Made by a program: the position numbers and the translations under genes | Part shown: one piece after another, positions 60,907-64,000 of the stretch | Numbering within the stretch: the stretch's first letter is position 1 | Layout of the letters: each line of letters opens with the position of its first letter | The notes under the pieces: model-generated | Database searches by the model: none | Seen by the model: the letters and a program-made list of their open reading frames with translations, nothing else | What the model was told of the DNA's origin: nothing | NCBI RefSeq assembly: GCF_002256285.1 | Contig: NZ_NKJE01000003.1 | Span: 62,001-126,000 of the forward strand | Direction: 5' to 3' | DNA: 64,000 bases | Source: Flavobacterium sp. BFFFF1 | GTDB lineage: Bacteria > Bacteroidota > Bacteroidia > Flavobacteriales > Flavobacteriaceae

Positions 60907-62328
60907 TTAGTTGAATGTTCGTGGTCCCAGAAAATTGGTGGTCGTGGTTTCAACCAGTTTATGGTCAGCATATACCGCAATCCGGATCTTTGTTTTATCT
61001 CCCTTCAGGAGGAATTTGTTGATTTCGATAAACATCGTTCCCTCAACAGCCTTTTGTGCCGGCAGGTTTAAATGAGGATGCCCCACTGGCATAATATTTC
61101 CTTTAATCGATGACAGTTTAAAAGTGACTTCCTTAAAGTCTCTTGCCGTTTTATTCACCAACCGGAAGGTATATATGTTACTGATGTTTTCGCCCTTATG
61201 CTGAAAAAGCTGCCCAGGAACACGAAACAACGTTGCTTCGACATCACTCCTCACAAACAATAGCCCCGACAAGATACCGGTGAGGATAATCAACACCGCG
61301 GTATAGGCTTTCATCCTCAGCGTAAAGCGGAATGGTTCTTTTTTCTCAATCTCATCTTCGCTGGCATAACGGATAAGTCCTTTTGGCAATCCTACCCCTT
61401 TCATGATCGTATCACATTCGTCAATGCAGGCAGTACAATTGGTACATTCCAACTGAATACCATTCCTGATATCAATTCCGGTCGGACAAACATGGACACA
61501 CTGCATACAATCGATACAATCGCCTTTCCCCAATGCCTCCCGGTCTTCTTTCTTATTGAATTTTGCCCGGCCGGCCTGTTTCTCGCCACGCACAAAATCG
61601 TAAGTAACATTAATCGACTTGTTGTCCAGCAACACACCCTGCAACCTACCGTACGGACAGACAATCAGGCAAACCTGCTCACGGAACCACGCAAAGACAA
61701 AGTAGAATACGCCGGTAAAAATCAACAATGCGATAAAATTACCCGCATCCTGGACAGGCCCTTCGGTAATCATCGAAAACAGCCGATCACTTCCAATGAT
61801 GTAGGCCAGGAACACATTGGCAATCAGGAACGAAATCAGGAAAAATATCGCGCCTTTCAACAGCCGTTTCCCAATTTTCTCCGCGTTCCATTCCTGTTTT
61901 GCGAGCCGCAACTGGGCACCCCGATCGCCGTCAATCCAATATTCAATGCGCCGGAATACCATCTCCATGAAGATAGTCTGGGGACAGATCCATCCGCAAA
62001 AAATGCGCCCGAAAACGACTGTAAACAGGATCACAAATACCACACCTGTGATCATCATCAAAACAAATAAATAAAAGTCCTGCGGCCAGAATACCACACC
62101 GAAGATATTAAACCTGCGTTCCAGCACATTGAACATCATGAACTGATTTCCATTTATTTTAACAAATGGGTTGGCAATCAGAATCAACAACAATAAGTAA
62201 CTGACGTATTTTCGGTAGGTGTAAAACTTACCTTTCGGTCTTTTTGGGAAAATGAACTTTCGTTTTCCGTCTGCATCCAATGTTCCGATACTGTCCCTGA
62301 AAGCTTCATCTCCCGGTTGATTTTGCAT
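60907..62328 (-). CDS. ccoG: Cytochrome c oxidase accessory protein CcoG
   Basis: FCGWICPQTIFMEMVFRRIEYWIDGD; CIDCMQCVHVCPTGIDIRNGIQLECTNCTACIDECD. Confidence 0.95.
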   Translation of the reverse strand: MQNQPGDEAFRDSIGTLDADGKRKFIFPKRPKGKFYTYRKYVSYLLLLILIANPFVKINGNQFMMFNVLERRFNIFGVVFWPQDFYLFVLMMITGVVFVILFTVVFGRIFCGWICPQTIFMEMVFRRIEYWIDGDRGAQLRLAKQEWNAEKIGKRLLKGAIFFLISFLIANVFLAYIIGSDRLFSMITEGPVQDAGNFIALLIFTGVFYFVFAWFREQVCLIVCPYGRLQGVLLDNKSINVTYDFVRGEKQAGRAKFNKKEDREALGKGDCIDCMQCVHVCPTGIDIRNGIQLECTNCTACIDECDTIMKGVGLPKGLIRYASEDEIEKKEPFRFTLRMKAYTAVLIILTGILSGLLFVRSDVEATLFRVPGQLFQHKGENISNIYTFRLVNKTARDFKEVTFKLSSIKGNIMPVGHPHLNLPAQKAVEGTMFIEINKFLLKGDKTKIRIAVYADHKLVETTTTNFLGPRTFN

Positions 62329-62334
62329 TATTCG

Positions 62335-63264
62335 TTATTTTATGGTGGCCACAGTTTTCGTTGCGTCTTTATCGGCGGGCTGATCGGCGGGCTTTACCCA
62401 TAGGTCCCCATCCGGCGCTTTTGGATTTTTTGGATTGCTTCCTTGCAATGACAGGATGTAACTTGCAGCCAATTGGATTTCAGTGGGTTTTAATGTACCG
62501 CGCCAGGCGACCATTCCTTTGCCATCGCGTCCACCATTGGTAATCGTATGGAAGAGATTTTTGATGTCTCCACCGAAAATCCAGTGGTCATCCGTTAAAT
62601 TGGGACCTATCTGGCCACCGCCGTCAGCACGGTGGCACGCGGCGCAATTGGTTTCAAAAATGACTTTCCCTTTGGCCAGCGATGCGGCATCTGTAAGTAG
62701 GGTTACATTTTTCTCATCCATCATATCGGGCGCATTTTTCTTGTACTCGGCAATATCAATCCTGGCCTGAGCCATCTCTTTCTTAAATTCCATCTCCTGA
62801 TCATCAGCCCCAAGGATCTCATACCTGACGAGGTAAATCGCACCAAATAGAATTCCGCCATAGAAAAGGTACAGCCACCAGGGTGGTAATTTATTGTCTA
62901 ACTCGCGGATTCCATCATAATTATGGTCCAGCAACAGCAAAGTGTTGTTTTCAACAGGTTCAGCCCGGGTAAGCCTTTTCATGATATTGATATACCACTT
63001 CTGCTCCCTCAGCGGCAATGATTCTGATGCAACAATTTCCTGGCGTTTGTCTTCAGGCGTGATTTCATAAATCATTTTGTTGACTGCGCTTCCAATATAC
63101 TCGAATGCTATTTGAATAACCAAAAACACCAGTAGGACAAGGAGCACGATAGGGTATTTTACAAAGGCAGGCCGGTCACCGGAATCGATAAAGTACTCGA
63201 GCATTCCGAAGAAAGAAAAGAATATCAGCGGACCTCTTACATAAATGGGGAAGAATTTTTTCAT
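62335..63264 (-). CDS. ccoP: cbb3-type cytochrome c oxidase subunit III
   Basis: Two N-terminal TM segments; cytochrome c motif CAACH, GPNLTDDHWIFGG. Confidence 0.93.
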   Translation of the reverse strand: MKKFFPIYVRGPLIFFSFFGMLEYFIDSGDRPAFVKYPIVLLVLLVFLVIQIAFEYIGSAVNKMIYEITPEDKRQEIVASESLPLREQKWYINIMKRLTRAEPVENNTLLLLDHNYDGIRELDNKLPPWWLYLFYGGILFGAIYLVRYEILGADDQEMEFKKEMAQARIDIAEYKKNAPDMMDEKNVTLLTDAASLAKGKVIFETNCAACHRADGGGQIGPNLTDDHWIFGGDIKNLFHTITNGGRDGKGMVAWRGTLKPTEIQLAASYILSLQGSNPKNPKAPDGDLWVKPADQPADKDATKTVATIK

Positions 63265-63449
63265 GGTTCCTGTGTTTTGAAATTATCGTTGAGTGGCATT
63301 TCACTGAGTTGGCGGATCTTCTCCTTTTTATAAGAAAAAACCCAAACCCCCAGGACTAAAAAGAAGATAAAGAAAATCAGCAGGGACAGTATGGGATATA
63401 CTTCCACACCTGAGATGGTTTCCATATTGTGTTTAATCTGTTCAAACAT
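63261..63449 (-). CDS. ccoQ: CcoQ/FixQ-like subunit
   Basis: 62-aa single-TM protein between ccoP and ccoO. Confidence 0.8.
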   Translation of the reverse strand: MFEQIKHNMETISGVEVYPILSLLIFFIFFLVLGVWVFSYKKEKIRQLSEMPLNDNFKTQEP

Positions 63450-63453
63450 GGCG

Positions 63454-64000
63454 TTATTTTTTAGCGTTGTCTTTTACTTTGATATCCGTTCCGAGACGTT
63501 GTATATAGGCAATTAGCGCCGTTACTTCGCGTTTGTGCATGGGTACGAATGTCGCTCCTGCCGCTGCAGCCGCTTTTTTGCTGTCTTCGTAACTTTTTAC
63601 AAAATCCGGATCCTCGTTGAGTGATTTTTCTATTTCCATACCTTGTTTCAGGATGGATTGTCTGGCATTATCGATATCTGAATAAGAATAAGGAACACCC
63701 AGTTTTTTCATCACTTTCATTTTTGTTTCGATATAAGAATAATCCATCTCCTTATTGTCGAAAAGCCATTTGTAACCAGGCATAATCGAACCGGCGGAAG
63801 TACTTTGGGGGTCCCATAGGTGGTTAAAATGCCAGTTGTTATTGTATTTCCCGCCCACGCGAAGCAGATCTGGTCCCGTTCTTTTAGATCCCCACAAAAA
63901 TGGATGGTCGTACACAAATTCTCCGGCTTTGGATTGTGGCCCATAACGTTCCACTTCGCTACGGAACGGCCTAACCATCTGCGAGTGGCAGCTCACACAA
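63454..64000 (-). CDS. ccoO: cbb3-type cytochrome c oxidase subunit II region (CcoO or CcoN-O fusion), truncated by window edge
   Basis: CHSQMVRPFRSEVERYGPQSKAGEFVYDHPFLWGSKRTGPDLLRVGGKY. Confidence 0.92.
   Translation of the reverse strand, partial: CVSCHSQMVRPFRSEVERYGPQSKAGEFVYDHPFLWGSKRTGPDLLRVGGKYNNNWHFNHLWDPQSTSAGSIMPGYKWLFDNKEMDYSYIETKMKVMKKLGVPYSYSDIDNARQSILKQGMEIEKSLNEDPDFVKSYEDSKKAAAAAGATFVPMHKREVTALIAYIQRLGTDIKVKDNAKK

Overview
The window looks like a contiguous chromosomal segment of a Bacteroidetes/Flavobacterium-like genome. I saw no tRNA, rRNA operon, CRISPR array, transposase, integrase or prophage cluster. Most of it is ordinary core or accessory content: a probable PEP carboxylase edge, lrp, M14 peptidase, kdsB, S41 peptidase, a multi-PAS kinase, a RecD-like helicase, rsmD, RNase P RNA on the minus strand, topoisomerase IB, dnaX, sixA-ppk1-ppx, pdxH, rnz, pyrB-pyrR, ABC-F, transaldolase, SRP RNA on the minus strand, BlaI/M56, a FixL-like kinase with a REC-CRP/FNR regulator, hemN, and a cbb3 oxidase operon running off the right edge. 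The least explained structure is a GC-rich, non-coding array at about 8746-9000. It consists of degenerate dyads (consensus GACGTGGTNNACCACGTC) that alternate every 21/22 bp and so keep an exact 43-bp period. It lies just after the terminator of an orphan hypothetical gene. Other notable signals are: dnaX split at an A10 run containing the A-AAA-AAG heptamer, where the long tau-like product needs the -1 frame; an Lgt-like / Tes-like radical SAM / small membrane protein cassette; a heme-PAS FixL-like kinase with a REC-CRP/FNR fusion and matching TGAC-N4-GTCA dyads nearby; and a cluster of TTACA-N2-TGTAA operators between an XRE regulator and a divergent peptidase gene. All calls come from reading the sequence, and no database search was run.
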